Shown here piece after piece: positions 63,215 through 64,000 of a DNA stretch of 64,000 nt (its first letter is position 1; every line of letters starts with the position of its first letter). This DNA comes from Myxococcales bacterium. GTDB lineage: Bacteria > Myxococcota_A > Bradymonadia > UBA7976 > UBA1532. Made by a program: the position numbers and the translations under genes. The notes under the pieces were generated by a model that was not told where the DNA came from, made no database searches, and saw nothing but the letters and a program-made list of their open reading frames with translations. The DNA lies in NCBI GenBank assembly GCA_020633555.1, contig JACKDL010000010.1, positions 1 to 64,000 on the forward strand, written 5' to 3'.

Positions 63215-64000
63215 ATGAAGGACGACCGCATCAAGTTCGACCGCAACACCCCGTTCCAGCGCGCCCTGCGCGACGAGGTGGATGCCTACTTCAAAGCCAA
63301 CAACCTCGACCCGAAGGGCGGCGCGGCGCTGGCCCGCAAGGCCGCCTTCATCATCGGCTGGTTCCTGGTGTCGTACGCCTTCTCCATCAGCGGCGTGCTG
63401 GGCACCGCCGGGCTGTTCATCGGCGCCGTCATCACCGGCCTGGCCCACGCGGCCATCGGCTTCGACATCATGCACGACGGCAACCACGGGGCCTTCAGCA
63501 CCTCGAAGGCCGTCAACCGCTGGATGGGCCGCACCCTCGACATGGTGGGGGGCTCCAGCTACCTGTGGCGCCACAAGCACAACGTCATGCACCACACCTA
63601 CCCCAACGTGGTGGGCACCGATGACGACATCGACGTGGGCGGCCTGGCCCGGCTGGCTCCCGAGCAGCCCCACTACGCGGCGCACCGACTCCAGCACCTG
63701 TACATGTGGGGCCTGTACGGGCTGATCTCGGTGAAGTGGAACTTCTACGACGACTTCGCCCAGGTGGCGAAGGGCCAGATCTTCACCAGCAAGGTGCCGC
63801 GACCCAAGGGCGAGGAGATGGTCTGGTTCGTCATCGGCAAGATCATCCACTTCGGCTGGGCGCTGGTGCTGCCCATCGCCCTGTTCGGCTGGGGCCTGGG
63901 CATCGCCTTCTACCTGGTCGAGGCCGTGGTGCTGGGCGTGACCCTGGCCGTCGTGTTCCAGCTCGCTCACTGCGTGGAAGAGGCCGACTTCACCGAGTTG
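63215..64000 (+). CDS. Fatty acid desaturase, 3' end outside window
   Basis: 262 residues visible from ATG 63215, with GGAG at 63204-63207. Acyl-lipid desaturase/FADS family: first histidine box HDGNH, second HKHNVMHH, and several membrane helices (IIGWFLVSYAFSIS, TAGLFIGAVITGLAHAAIGF, IHFGWALVLPIALFGWGLG). The third box QxxHH lies beyond the end of the window. A diiron enzyme of the inner membrane introducing a double bond into acyl chains; regiospecificity unknown. Divergent from the kinase operon across 180 nt. Confidence 0.94.
   Translation, partial: MKDDRIKFDRNTPFQRALRDEVDAYFKANNLDPKGGAALARKAAFIIGWFLVSYAFSISGVLGTAGLFIGAVITGLAHAAIGFDIMHDGNHGAFSTSKAVNRWMGRTLDMVGGSSYLWRHKHNVMHHTYPNVVGTDDDIDVGGLARLAPEQPHYAAHRLQHLYMWGLYGLISVKWNFYDDFAQVAKGQIFTSKVPRPKGEEMVWFVIGKIIHFGWALVLPIALFGWGLGIAFYLVEAVVLGVTLAVVFQLAHCVEEADFTEL

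Overview
The window is very GC-rich and gene-dense, with no rRNA, tRNA, CRISPR array or recognisable insertion sequence. Many secreted lipoproteins carry Asp/Ala/Gly/Pro-rich linkers after the lipobox. There are MopE-type metal-binding motifs, a myxobacterial Cys-rich repeat, thrombospondin type-3 calcium repeats, Ser/Thr protein kinases and a PilB/GspE ATPase. Together these suggest a predatory or complex-lifestyle deltaproteobacterium of the Myxococcota type. This is inferred from protein style; there is no phylogenetic marker here. Three apparent frameshifts in two genes look like indels in repetitive GC tracts, so a draft or long-read assembly is likely.

Layout. 1-8.5 kb: a truncated type IV pilus/type II secretion ATPase, a membrane protein plus VWA lipoprotein pair, a formylglycine-generating-enzyme-like protein, an EamA transporter and two small genes. 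8.5-16.4 kb: a propeller lipoprotein coupled to a HTH protein, an ArsR regulator, a frameshifted propeller/coiled-coil membrane protein and MscS. 16.5-21.2 kb: SDR oxidoreductase, acyl-CoA dehydrogenase, a ferritin-like lipoprotein and an AzgA-type purine permease. 21.2-34.2 kb: three giant exported proteins (1833, 1138 and 1340 aa) joined by TGATG stop/start overlaps. 34.2-42.7 kb: a lectin lipoprotein, a kinase fused to a LiaF-like domain, a MopE-motif Cys-rich lipoprotein, an M32 carboxypeptidase and a sodium:solute symporter. 42.6-45 kb: a PqqD-like protein with a charge-segregated tail next to a prolyl-hydroxylase/ATP-grasp fusion. 45-54.9 kb: a PHP-domain lipoprotein, YbaK-type deacylase, small membrane proteins, a tandem pair of unknown paralogues, an F420-reductase-like protein and two exported proteins. 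54.9-63 kb: a four-gene cassette, followed by a truncated fatty acid desaturase.

Two loci stand out as possible undescribed systems. One is the PqqD-like/hydroxylase/ATP-grasp pair (42649-44945), which looks like a peptide- or protein-modification module. The other is the operon kinase / TIR plus degenerate-CHAT protein / MoxR AAA+ ATPase / degenerate-vWA-OmpA protein (54901-63034), which resembles MoxR-vWA conflict systems but is fused to cell-envelope-anchoring domains. A third curiosity is a hexapeptide, NGGSHW, that occurs four times in one propeller lipoprotein and is encoded with different serine codon families.

Most functional statements rest on motif recognition in the translated sequence. 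No database search was run.
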